Shown here piece by piece: positions 12,901-23,200 of a DNA stretch of 64,000 nucleotides. The DNA comes from Pampus argenteus (taxonomy: Eukaryota; Chordata; Actinopteri; Scombriformes; Stromateidae). The position numbers and the translations under genes were made by a program. The notes beneath the pieces were generated by a model. The model worked only from the letters and a program-made list of their open reading frames with translations. It made no database searches and was not told the origin of the DNA. The stretch covers positions 21,604,001 to 21,668,000 of the forward strand of contig CM072870.1 of NCBI GenBank assembly GCA_036937835.1, read 5' to 3'. Each line of letters opens with the position of its first letter. Positions within the stretch are counted from its first letter, which is position 1.

Positions 12901-15900
12901 TCAGACTGAAACCAAAAGAAAAAGATGCTTTTACAAATGTACCCAGCTGGTGTTGACACTGGAGGAGGAGTGAAGCAACAACCTGCACCTCTTTCTTTAA
13001 ACAACAGACAGGAGCCCAAATGAACAGTGAAACATGTTCTTCTCGCTGTAATGATTCCTCCTGTTCATACTGACCATTAGACGATCCCTTCATAATGTAC
13101 TTACAATGTAAGTGATGGGAGACAAAATCCAATGTATGCAAACACGAGGAACAATTACATTGAGGAAAACCTCTTTTAGTGTTCATATAGACATGAACCT
13201 GTACTTTTAATGTATAAATGTTCTAATAAAGAATCAGTAAAGATCAGTTTTCTGTGTGTATTAAAGGTGAACTGTAGTGATTTTCTACATCAGCGTGTGT
13301 CTCGTTAAACAGCTCAGAGAGCTGAACTGTAACTGACAGTTACATCTCTCGTGTGTTTCATGTTGAATCAGTAAGTTCAGCTGCTAAACTGTTGAATCTG
13401 TGCTGAGCTCGGCAGAGTTTCTGGTTTTGTCTGAGCCAAACTGAACTCAAAGGATCCTGGACAAAGCTGCTGTCCGTCTCCATGGAGACCGTCCTCAGCG
13501 ACAAAGAATCTGAGGGGAAACCTCCAGAGCTGCAGAGACCACAAACACCAACCAGCGTAGAGCCAACGGAGACTAGTTCAGACTGACAGGAAGTCCCCAG
13601 AGCTGCAAACTAAAACGACTAACTACAGTCTCAAACTACTAAATAAATATACTAAATACAGTTTCAAACTACCAACTAAACATGTCAACTAAAACTACTA
13701 ACTAGAGTCTCAAACTAACTAAAACTACTAACTAGAGTCTCAAACTAACTAAAACTACCAACTGAAACTACTAACTAGAGTCTCAAACTAACTAAAACTA
13801 CTAACTAGTCTCAAACTACTAACTAAAACTACTAACTAAAACTACTAACTAAAACTAACTACAGTCTCAAACTACTAACTAAAACTACTAACTACAGTTA
13901 CAAACTACCAACTAAAATGTCAACTAAAACTAGTAACTACTAAATCAAACTACTAACTAAAACTACTAACTAGAGTCTCAAACTAAAACTACTAACTACA
14001 GCCTCAAACTACTAACTTAATCTACCAACTAAAACTAGTAACTAGAGTCTCAAACTAACTACAACTACTAACTAGTCTCAAACTACTAACTACAATCTCA
14101 AACTACTAACTAAAACTACCAACTAAACTACTAACTAGTCTCAAACTACTAACTAAAACTACTAACTAGAGTCTCAAACTACTAACTAAAACTACCAACT
14201 AAAACTACTAACTAGAGTCTCGAACTAACTAAAACTACTAACTAGTCTCGAACTACTAACTAAAACTACCAACTAAAACTAACTACAGTCTCAAACTACA
14301 TGCTGATCAGAACAACCAGGCAGATGGTAAAGAGAGAGAGGAGGATTGTGGGTAATGATGAGACAGCAGCTCTGATCCTGATTGATTAGAAACTAATTTA
14401 TTATTTAACGTTTTCCATCAGGAACTTGTTTCTGAATTCATCGTAATGTTTTTAATTTCACCTTCATTTTCAAAAGCTGCAGCAGAAACACAGACAGGGA
14501 CAAGAGAAAGACGAGAGGAAGACAGGACAAAGACAGGAGAAGACGGGACAAAGACGGGAGAAGACAGGACAAAGACAGAACAAAGACAGGACAAAGACAG
14601 AACAAAGACAGAGAAAGACAGGAGAAGACAGGACAAAGACAGAAGAAGACAGGATGAAGACAGGACAAAGACAGGACAAAGGCAGAACAAAGACAGAACA
14701 AAGACAGAACAAAGACAGGACGAAGACAGGATGAAGACAGAAGAAGACAGGACAAAGACAGGACAAAGACAGGAGAAGACAGAACAAAGACAAGAGAAGA
14801 CAGGATGAAGACAGGAGAAGACAGAACAAAGACAGGACGAAGACAGGAGAAGACAGAATGAAGACAGGAGAAGACAGAACAAAGACAAGAGAAGACAGGA
14901 CTAAGACAGGAGAAGACAGAACAAAGACAGGACGAAGACAGGAGAAGACAGAACAAAGACAGGAGAAGACAGAAGAAGACAGGACGAAGACAGAACAAAG
15001 ACAGGAGAAGACAGGAGAAGACAGGACGAAGACAGGACGAAGACAGGAGAAGACAGAACAAAGACAGGAGAAGACAGGACGAAGACAGGAGAAGACAGGA
15101 CAAAGACAGTTCAAAGTTCAGGAAGCAGCAGGTGATTTAAAGTCAGATTTAAGACCGAATTCAACAGTAAACAGGAAGCTGAATTGTTCTTTGTGACTTT
15201 GTGACTTTCCTCTCAGTCGTTGTTTTTAGGTTTTATAATTAAAACATCCTTCTCATAATTTAACTAATGATTTATCGATTTATAACACTTGATTCACAGA
15301 CAATTAAGAATATTTCAGCTTCTCAAATGTGACGATCTGCAGCTTTTCTTTGTCTTATCAGCAGATTAATCCGTCATAAATATCATATATAAAAAACACA
15401 ATATTCCAAATACACATCAACGATTCAGCATCAGAGTATTTTTACATCCAAATTTCAGTCTTTTCTCTTCCTGTAAAGTGGTTTCAAATGTTTGATGACT
15501 CATTCTGCACTCGGGGGCGTTTGATATATTAAGTCAATTTAGACCAGCAGTTATAAAGAAAAGAAATAAGAAGATGTGTGAGTTTGGGTATAGTGTAATT
15601 CATTCATCTATTTAAATTGATTTTGAAGGTTTTATTTATTTTTTATTAAATAAATTCATTGATAAATCTCTAGTTTTTCTTCCTGCTTGATCGTCACAAT
15701 AAACAATAAAAATCTGGATCTCGTTTTATTTGTGAATCTTTAATGAGATCTGACCTGAATTTGTTTTTCTCTCACTGACACACTGGACCTGTCTGTGTCC
15801 TTGTCCTGCCATGAATCCGCCCCCCGAGGCTCCGCCCCGCTGCTGCAGCTCCCGTCAAGACTCACACCGACACACACAACAAACATACCGGAAGTTCCCT

Positions 15901-16901
15901 TCAGAATAAAACCAACGTCTTTTAAAAGAAAGTGTTTGGCTTCTACCAACAAAACAGCGATCAACATCTGGCTGAAACAGTCACTCTGCTGGTTTCACAA
16001 TCTTTCAGTGAGACACAAGGATCAATCAATATATTGAAACTTAAAATTATTATATTATATTGTGAGATATGTAAAACAAAACATTACATCATCTGACATA
16101 AACATGTGTTTTAAAGACAATATTGTGTGTTTCTGCTGGAGACTAAACTGTGTTTTTATTAAACCATCAGTTGCATCTGTTTTATAATAATAATAATAAT
16201 ATGTATTTATGTTCCAGCTGATGATATTCTCTGAAGCTCATCTTTCATATAAGCTGTTTCAGAGACTTTACACAACAAACAGAAACTCTAAACTGAACCA
16301 CAGACAGAGCGAGGCTTTCATTTTGAAAGGTACAACCGGATGTCCTTTGAGCTAACCTGTATAACTTGACAGCAGCCATTGATCACAAATTGGGTGTTTC
16401 GAGACTAAAACTAATCAATATGTAATTATAAAGGCTCGTGCAGCTCAGTGATAGGCGATTAGCTTCGTTCGTTTTGCTTCCGCTGAGAAAAGTAGAGCAC
16501 AGAGTGTGTTTTCACTCCGCATTGATTTAATGTGATTTAACCCCCCACGCCCTCTCCGCCGCCGGCGTGGTCCCGCAGTGACGGTAAAACTCAGAGATCC
16601 TACCGGGGCAGGCGCACCCTGAGCGGCCGCAGACACGCACCAGAGCCGCTCCTGTCACAGCATCTCTGCGGAGATTTGGCGCAGTTTGTGCGCAGTTTCC
16701 CCTCCGCTGGCTGCTCTTTCCCGGCAGCAGAAAGCCTGACTCAGCGCTCTGACAGACTGATGCGGCACAATGACGACACACCGCAGCACGCGCACATTAC
16801 AGGCACACTTCACGTCACACAGATTCACTGAATCACAAACAACAATAAACAAACATTAACGGGAGAGAAGAAGAATAAAAAAGTGCAGCTACTCACTCCA
16901 T
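3949..16901 (-). CDS. palm: Paralemmin-1 (10 coding exons, 396 aa)
   Basis: Coding exons, 5' to 3' on the minus strand: 16901-16897, 11639-11594, 10787-10707, 10185-10058, 9901-9844, 9564-9543, 9450-9388, 8300-8235, 7021-6890, 4538-3949. All have GT-AG borders and phases join exactly to 396 aa (human about 387). Residues 18-107 are a charged coiled coil (QTEIENKKRQLEDDRRALQ). Residues 158-200 carry the family core MYSVEIKVERDKLTGETRVL, followed by SSSEVDELIHKADEAS and VTMVFMGYQSVEDEDETKKV. The end, CKCCSIM, is a CaaX prenylation box with adjacent palmitoylatable cysteines, so the protein should sit on the inner plasma membrane, where paralemmins influence membrane shape and filopodia. Only five coding bases lie in exon 1, beyond a 5.3-kb repeat-filled intron 1. 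The last exon has a Pro/Thr-rich low-complexity stretch. Orthology to PALM and not PALMD rests on the C-terminus and core motifs; fish palm1a/palm1b cannot be separated here. Confidence 0.95.
5040..5620 (-). mobile_element. L2-like LINE fragment, antisense side of palm last intron
   Basis: On the minus strand around 5590-5500 the translation is YRYTDDTLLYV, then KPDDLSNHKDWMSLNFLQLN. This is the reverse-transcriptase catalytic Y-x-DDT block followed by the WMSLNFLQLN block of L2-type LINEs. Further on, LGV, then RNIAKI in another frame, match later conserved blocks. In-frame stops and frameshifts show it is dead. It lies in palm intron 9 in the same orientation as palm. Confidence 0.75.
7062..7090. 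repeat. (CA)n microsatellite
   Basis: About 14 uninterrupted CA units in palm, some 40 bases upstream of the exon holding MYSVEIKVER, so inside the intron close to its 3' splice site. Confidence 0.9.
7455..7640. repeat. Dispersed AT-rich repeat, family A
   Basis: It contains ATTAGTTGATTAA, ATTGATAATCGATAAATAAC and a TTCTTAAATGTGAATATTTTC block. Similar ordered blocks recur at 37640-37905 (opposite strand), 39880-40080 and 47105-47305, with weaker traces at 15205-15400 and 27140-27260. It looks like an old fish MITE or SINE-type family. I cannot name it without a repeat library. Confidence 0.6.
8361..8748. mobile_element. Terminal-inverted-repeat element (MITE-like), copy 1
   Basis: The left end GGTGCGTTCCAA and the right end TTGGAACGC-GGCAC are inverted repeats. 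The interior has GTATGTCCCAGTACATACGA, a central palindrome GATGTGACGTCACATC and GCAAGAGGGTCAAAGTTCA. A diverged relative lies at about 17617-17890. It has no transposase frame, so it is non-autonomous. The transposon superfamily was not determined. Confidence 0.6.
8795..9360. repeat. Degenerate repeat of TAATCTGATTACTG
   Basis: More than 20 imperfect copies of an approximately 14-18 base phrase built on CTGATTACTGTAATC fill this 560-base piece of palm intron 7. Similar phrases reappear near 9720-9800. Spacing is irregular, unlike a clean minisatellite. No coding capacity is seen. Confidence 0.7.
9907..9935. repeat. (CA)n microsatellite at a palm splice acceptor
   Basis: About 14 CA units starting within ten bases of the acceptor of the palm exon 9844-9901. 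On the transcribed strand this is a (TG)n run directly before the exon, in place of a normal polypyrimidine tract. Confidence 0.85.
10840..11290. repeat. Dispersed repeat with AAGTACAAGTACCT motif
   Basis: The piece contains TAAAGTACAAGTACCTCAAA, TTATACTTAAGTGCAG and AGTAAAAGT-like blocks. The same ordered blocks occur at 36760-36990 and 37545-37635, with a short trace ending in TTCCACCACTG at 2083-2145. It is a common-looking fish interspersed repeat, type not assigned. Confidence 0.6.
13600..14296. repeat. AACTACTAACT minisatellite, palm intron 1
   Basis: About 700 bases of imperfect repeats of ACTAACTAAAACTACTA and GAGTCTCAAACTACTA. A basic ACTA/AACT unit is nested inside longer units of about 30-40 bases. 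It is non-coding and lies in the first intron of palm, 2.6-3.3 kb downstream of exon 1. Confidence 0.9.
14500..15112. repeat. GACAGGACAAA minisatellite, palm intron 1
   Basis: About 610 bases of tandem units such as GACAGGAGAA, GACAGAACAAA and GACAGGACGAA. The plus strand has almost no T. Lack of stops makes long frames on both strands (KTGEDRTKTE-type plus-strand peptides, CLCPVF-type minus-strand peptides), but these are repeat translations and not genes. Confidence 0.93.
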
Positions 16902-16985
16902 GATGCAGATCAGTCCGCTACACCCCGATCATCTGATCCACATCCACCGAGACCGGAGCCCCGCCCACCGGGGTGGGGGGCGGGG
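16530..16985 (-). promoter_or_regulatory. palm: palm promoter and CpG-rich 5' end
   Basis: A GC- and CpG-rich patch surrounds the first coding exon (ATG at 16901). Transcription runs leftward. The short stretch 16902-16985, including the minus-strand GGGCGGGGC (an Sp1-type box, at 16959-16967), separates the ATG from the purine tract. No TATA box is evident. The start site is inferred and not mapped. Confidence 0.5.
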
Positions 16986-17421
16986 GGTGAGGAGAGAAAC
17001 AGATGAGGAGAGGAGAGGAGGATGGCAGGGATGGAAGAGAGAGGAGAGAAGAGAAGAGAAGAGAGGAGAGGAGGATGATAGGGATGGAAGAGAGAGAGGA
17101 GAGGAGGATGACAGGGATGGAAGAGAGAAAGGAGAAGAGAAGAGAAGAGAAGAGAAAAGGAAAGGAAAGGAAAGGAAAGGAAAGGAAAGGAAAGGAAAGG
17201 AAAGGAGGTACAGGGGGGTGACAGGGAAGGGAGAGAGGAGAGGAGAGGAGAGGAGAGGAGGATGATAGGGATGGAAGAGAGAGAGGAGAAGAGAAGAGAA
17301 GAGAAGAGAAGAGAAGAGAAGAGGAAAGGAAAGGAAAGGAAAGGAAAGGAAAGGAAAGGAAAGGAAAGGAAAGGGGTACAGGGGTGTGACAGGGATGGAA
17401 GAGAGAGGAGAGGAGAGGAGT
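16986..17421. repeat. Long homopurine tract (GGAAA)n/(AGGAG)n beside palm promoter
   Basis: About 435 bases almost free of pyrimidines on the plus strand. Two (AAAGG)n runs (about 17156-17205 and 17324-17374) each sit between AGGAG-rich arrays. A marker phrase of type GATGATAGGGATGGAAGAGA recurs at about 17018, 17072, 17105, 17259 and 17386, showing higher-order duplication. Open frames across it are repeat artefacts. Confidence 0.95.
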
Positions 17422-20250
17422 TTGATGTTTTAGCTGACAGTAATTTAAGTTCTGAATGAATTAAGAACAATGATTTGAACATTTATTATTATTATTAAAT
17501 GTCAAAATATGAGTCAGTGACCATTTAGGCCCAAAATTTAACGAGTAAAAGTTATATTTGTTGTTTATCCAGCAGAGGGCAGCATCACACTGCACATCAC
17601 AGCAGAGCTTTAAGGTGAGAAACAGGGTGCTACCTTACATATTGATATACCAGAAAATTATTTAGTATGTCCCAATACATAACATATCAAATACAATATG
17701 TCAAAAGTATGCAATGCAACGGCTGTTATGAATGTATGAGCAAGAGGGTCAAAGTTCAAGGTGAAATGTTTTGAAGTAGTACGTCCCAACAGAGAGGACC
17801 AACTGCATACTAACAGTAGGTACTATGTAAGGGCAGCTGCACATACTGAAAGCAAAAAGTGACATTTTCTAATTTTTCGAACGCAGCAACTGAAAACAAA
17901 CACGGGTTTGATTTCTGGGTCAGCAGTGTGTCACATGACACGGAGAGGCACATGACATGGAGGGTGGTGAAGATTATTTTTACAATAAAACACACTGCAG
18001 ACACTCAGCTTGAAGGGATACTTTTATTTTGAATTGTAGTGTTTCCATAATCAATAATACACAATAACCTGACGACGGTGTGGAGGCTAACAGACAGCAG
18101 CTAACATTAGCACAGAGTGTGTGTGTGTGTGTTTGGGGTGAAATCATAAAATTGTGCCTCATCTATACTCAATTTATGGCTTTAATTTATGGCTCTGTCA
18201 GATTTTCACGCCAGGTTCTTCTCCAGACCGGAGAATCAGCAACAGATCTGAGATTTAGAGAATAAAGTTGTAATTTTACAAGAAAAAAAGAAAGAAAATT
18301 AACACAAAGAAGTTTTTTCATTTTACTACAAATTTCCTCTTCTTAAAACCTTTTATCTTCTTGTTAAATGAAACATTTATTTTGTACATTTACAGCTTTT
18401 TTTCTCCTTAATGATTTTTCCTTCTAATAGTATTAAAATAATTCTTTCTTATTACAACTTTTTATTATGTTATTCTAAGGTTGCAAATTACCTCAAAGTA
18501 TTTCATCTTTACTCTCTAAATCTCAGTCGTTGTTTTGGTGTTGAACAGCTGATTTCAAACAAAGATCAACCGATGATCAATATGTTTTCTGTGTTTAGCC
18601 CTTATAGTTTCACTGATCAATAAACATCAGGAACTCTTTTTAAAAAATAAAAATAAAAAAAGGATATTTAGGAGTCAAATGTATTTTTGTAAATATAAAC
18701 TACTTCTGCTAAAATGGAGACGAGCTCGTACCAAAGTTCAGACTCAGGATGTTGTCAAACCACATATGTGAATTTAAAAAGGATAATTTGTAAAAAAAAA
18801 CAAAAAAAAAAACAAAAAAAAACAACAACAAAGAAACAAAAAAAAACCCTAACAACAATTAAAATAAATAAATAAATAAAAAACTGAAATGCGTCTGGTT
18901 TTTGATTTTGAGAGTGAACAGAAGTAACGAACTCATGAGTTTCAGGCATCTTCATTTAAAACTAAACATAAAAAGTAAGACAATCTCGGAACATTGTGAT
19001 CAGATATTGATACGTGTATTGATCCCCTCAGTGTCAACTGGCTGCTTTAAAAAAGCTCTTAAAAGTACTACAAGTCCCAGAAAGCATTGCTGTAGGAATC
19101 ATCCAATCAGAGACCTTCATTTATTGTATTGTCGCACAGATAATAGCAGGAGAAATTCACAAACATTAAAATCACTTGATCACTTCACTTTGATTTTAGA
19201 TAAATTCAGGAATATGATGCAACTCTAAGTGAACTCGTCTCCACAGCAACACCACTGAGACTCATGGGTACTGTAGTCATTAGAGCTGGTCCAAAGAGCA
19301 AACTGAGGGGAAACAGGTGAAGCATTTCTACCTGCTGAGGTTCATTCTCTAAAACACAATAATCAAACATTAAAACTACTTCTGATAAAGTTAAAGTGGA
19401 AATGCATCGCTAAATGCTCGTCCTTCACTACACACGGTGACTGAGTGTTGATCAGTCTGAGCTCGGTGCTGCATGCAGTTATTTAAACACTTCACGCATG
19501 ATTAAACCGTTGAAAAGCTGCTGCTGTAAAGGATGCAGCGTGTTCCCATTTATCTTCTCTAAAGTTTGTCCTGTCTGCTGGATCAGAAACATAACTCAAC
19601 TGAAGGAGGAACACTGAAATGTTCGTCTCATTAGAAAATACAGATGTCGTAATACTGACTTAAGATCACATGAATATAGAATAAAACTGAAAACTGAACT
19701 CTCTAAAAACCTTTTATGCTTCAAAACCATTTGATTTAATTCCCTTGTTGCTTTTAAGGAATGTTTAAGTCCACAGAGTGATCTTAATTTTTCTTTTGGT
19801 TGCTTATTTTGATCCACTGTTGTTCACATGATGGATAAACAGAAACTTTAATTCTCAAGATGAATTCTGACTTCCATATATGAAATATTAATATATGTCA
19901 TTAAATCTTAGAGTCTGATTTCTAGCCTCCTGCTAATGAGCTAATGTTTGTTAGCAGGCAAACTGAAGCTCCTAATCCAGCAGAGAGGAAATGACAGGTT
20001 GTGACAGGTATGATGATGTCACATGTAAGACACCTGACAGCATCATGTCCCTGCGTCGGGACACTTTAACTTTCAAACACAAGTTGACTGAGCATGCTCA
20101 ATGAAATTACTCAACTAAAAGGGGGTGGGATTTTCAGATTCAGCCGACAGATTTCAGTAAATCTTGTCTGACTGTAACCATGGCAACAAAGTCATCTTGC
20201 CCACCCTCCTGGTCCACCTGGTCACAGGTTAGGTGAGCGAGGCTGCAGCC
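17422..20250. other. Intergenic region between palm and map1s
   Basis: No exon is supported. It holds the second copy of the TIR element, an A-rich low-complexity run (18790-18870) and probably the 3' UTR of map1s at its right end (map1s stop at 20251; a minus-strand AATAAA at 19120-19125). Confidence 0.6.
17617..17890. mobile_element. Terminal-inverted-repeat element, copy 2 (decayed)
   Basis: It shares with 8361-8748 the ordered blocks TAGTATGTCCCAATACATA, AGCAAGAGGGTCAAAGTTCA, GGGCAGCTGCA and the right end TTCGAACGCAGC. The ends are worn. It is about 110 bases shorter, missing the central TGACGTCA palindrome. Confidence 0.55.
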
Positions 20251-23200
20251 TCAGAACTCCACCTTGCAGGCGGGGAAGGTCTCCTCCTGCATGGCCACTG
20301 TGCTGTTGCTGCCCAGCACGGTGATCGACAGCTCCCTCTGCCTGTCATGGGTCTCTTGGTACCACTCATGCATTGCAAGTGAATCAAACGTCGGGATGAG
20401 AGTCACCTGAGGAAACAGATCAATCAGAAACACTGATCGTATGAAGGTGGAGTCAAAAAACATCGCCCAGTTTCACTAACCTGGACGTCCGGCCAGCTGC
20501 TCTTCCCTTCTAGCAGAGCGTCTAGGATGCTCCTCATTGCATCCTCCTTCACAGGGTCATCTCCGCTGACAATGTAGTATGAGGAGCGAAGTCGTCTGAA
20601 GAACTCCAGGTTCAAAGTGGACGAGGCGCAACCAGACGGCAGGTAGGCCAGGTCTACATAGACCGCAGAACCCTCAGAACCTGCAGCTTTGGAAGCTGAG
20701 GAAAGAGAAGAACATGTTTAAAGCATTTCCAATGCTCCTGTTGCTTGATCTGAATCATAAGTCAAAAATACCGAATAAAAAAAGGACTTCTACAGCTTCC
20801 TGTGTCTTTGTGTGTGTGTGTACGTTTGCCTACCTGAGAACGCAGGTTTTGCAGTTCCAATTCTAGAGCCACCAAGTGAATTTCGGGCTGATGGCTTCAT
20901 GTCGTAGCTGGAGGTGGTCTTTAGCGACCCTGTGGCACTGCCCGCCTTAGACTTTCCATTCTGGGCAGCGGTACTTCCAGACGTTGCCTTCTGCGTGGTA
21001 CCTGCTGGTTTCTTGGTCTTGGCAGCTGAAATTTTTGGGTTCTTGCTGACAGTGTCAGCCTCTGCATCGGCCATACAGGCACCAGACTGAGGAGGTAATG
21101 GGGGCAGGTCTTTGACCGGAGCTGGCGGCGGGTCGTGGGAGGAAAGCTGTGCTTCTCTGTGCGGGTAGTGCGGACTGGGATGATCTTGTGGATGACTGGG
21201 CGGGAAGAGGCTACTGGAATCATCATCAGAGTCGATGTCTGTGGTGATGGAAGGACAGTCCTCTGTACCAGGGGGAACATCAGAGTCTGTTGTTGTCTGT
21301 AGCAAGTCACTAACTGATGTGGGCGGAGTTTCCTGACTGTTGGCTGAAGGGCATTCACTGCTGCTCTGATCCTGGGAGCAGTTGTTGTTGTTGTTGTTGT
21401 TGTTGATGGTGGTGATGAGGCCAGGGTTAGCATGCTGCTGCTGGTTCTCTGGAGTCTTTGGGTGTTGAAACTCACAGGGCGATACCAAGCAGAGATCAAC
21501 ATCATGTGGAACATCTGCCGTGAGTTCTGACATTCTGTGAATGTGTTCCTCAGATCCATTTCCACAACGCCCATTGAGGGACGATTGCAGAGGTAAGGCC
21601 ATCCCTGTGATGGAGTCTGAGTCACTAAAGTGTCCGTTGGAGTAGAGTTTGCCTCCCACAAGTCCTTTGGGTGACGTAGGTGGCAGCCCTTGCTCTAAAG
21701 AAACCGACAGAGATTCATCGACTTCTGTAGAGTGAGGTGAGCCGATCTCAGCGGGCATGGAGGTTATGGTGGGTGAGTCTGGCATAATGTCTTTTAAAGG
21801 ACTGAGGGTCAAAAGGCTGGACTGTTTATCGTGAGAGGACGTGGAGTTTTCCAGGCCTTCCCTGAGGGAGCTTAGGTCTGAGGTCCTGCAAGAACCTCCC
21901 TGGTTGTAATCCTCGAAGCCCAGACTGGATCCTCTGGCCCCGAGGCTGCTGTCGTCATGATAGAAAGGGGTGTGTCCTGCACTGTTAAGGGCAGAATCTG
22001 CAGGAGAAACCAGCTCCAGAGTTTTCTCCTCTGAGCTCATGCAGATGTCATCTTGTCCGTTTTCAAAGGCACTCTCGGCCGACTGGTATGTAGTCGTAGT
22101 GAAATCAAAGTTGACACTGAGATCGCCTTTTGGTGTCTTTGCGAGAGGTGAAGAGGCGTTTGTCTCCATACAGCGGAACTTCTCTGGACTCTCTATTGGC
22201 GACGTCTTCTGGTTCTCGATGGCCTTTGCCCCATCAGAATTTGTGATGGCTGTAGTCTTTGAGTTTTTACCATTGGCTTCTTCCAAACGAAGACTTTCAA
22301 ATTCTGCCGTCATGTCCTCAGGTGTTGACATCTTGGAGCGTTCAGCCTCCTTCTGGATTTCCTTTGAACCTGGCTTACCTTTTGTCCCTTTGTTCAAAGT
22401 GTCTTTCTTTGAAAGAGTCCCATCTTTCTTCAGAGTTGCACTCTTGGCTGAAGCTTTTTTCAGTTCAGTGCTTGCTGTTGATCCAGCACTTGAAGCTCCA
22501 CTTGTTGCTTTCTTCACTTCTTTGATGACTGGTTTTGCTGTTTTCTTCTCCTCTGGTTTTACTTCCCTCTTACTGTCTCTTTTTAGTTCAGATTTAACAT
22601 CCTTCTTTGGTTTTGAATTTAGCGTTTCCTTCTTTAGAACGTCTTTCTTTTTCTCCCCACTCTCTTCCTTCTTTACAACAGCAGCAGGAGCTTTCTCATC
22701 CTTCTTTTTCACCTCCCTTTTCTCTTCTTTTGATAGATCCTTCTTTGGAAGAAGCTTTTCAACAGGTTTTGGTGGCTTTGACTTCACATCTGCATCCTTC
22801 AGTTTAGGCTTTTCATCCCCATCCTTCTTCTCTTTAGGTGCAGTATCACCTGCCGCTTTTGGCTTCATTTTCACCTCCTGTTTTTTGACATCAACTCGTC
22901 CAAGCTTGTCTTTTTGCAAGGCACTACTTGGTCTGAAGTCCTTAGACTGTGACTTAAGGCTTTCACGACTCTCTGCTCGTTTTGGTTGTTTCTCAGTTTT
23001 GGTTGTTTCTAGGTCCCTCAGACACACTGAAGGAACTTTGAGGAAGTCTAGATGTTTGAGTTTTTCAAGTCCATCCAGAATTTTGGCCTGCGGCGTGCAC
23101 CCAGGGAAAAGAACACGGATTATCTTCTCCTGTGGGCTGGAAGGATGCCAGACCAGCAAAGCACAAATAGAAACAAGGCATGGTAGTGGAAGATCTGAGC

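Noticed and set aside
14418..15196. Long open frames on both strands with KTGEDRTK- and CLCPVF-type repeats
   Set aside because: They are translations of the GACAGGACAAA minisatellite in palm intron 1, with no start context or conserved domain.
16900..17482. Arg/Glu/Lys-rich plus-strand frames and Ser/Leu/Phe-rich minus-strand frames
   Set aside because: They come from the homopurine tract upstream of palm. Low complexity alone keeps them open.
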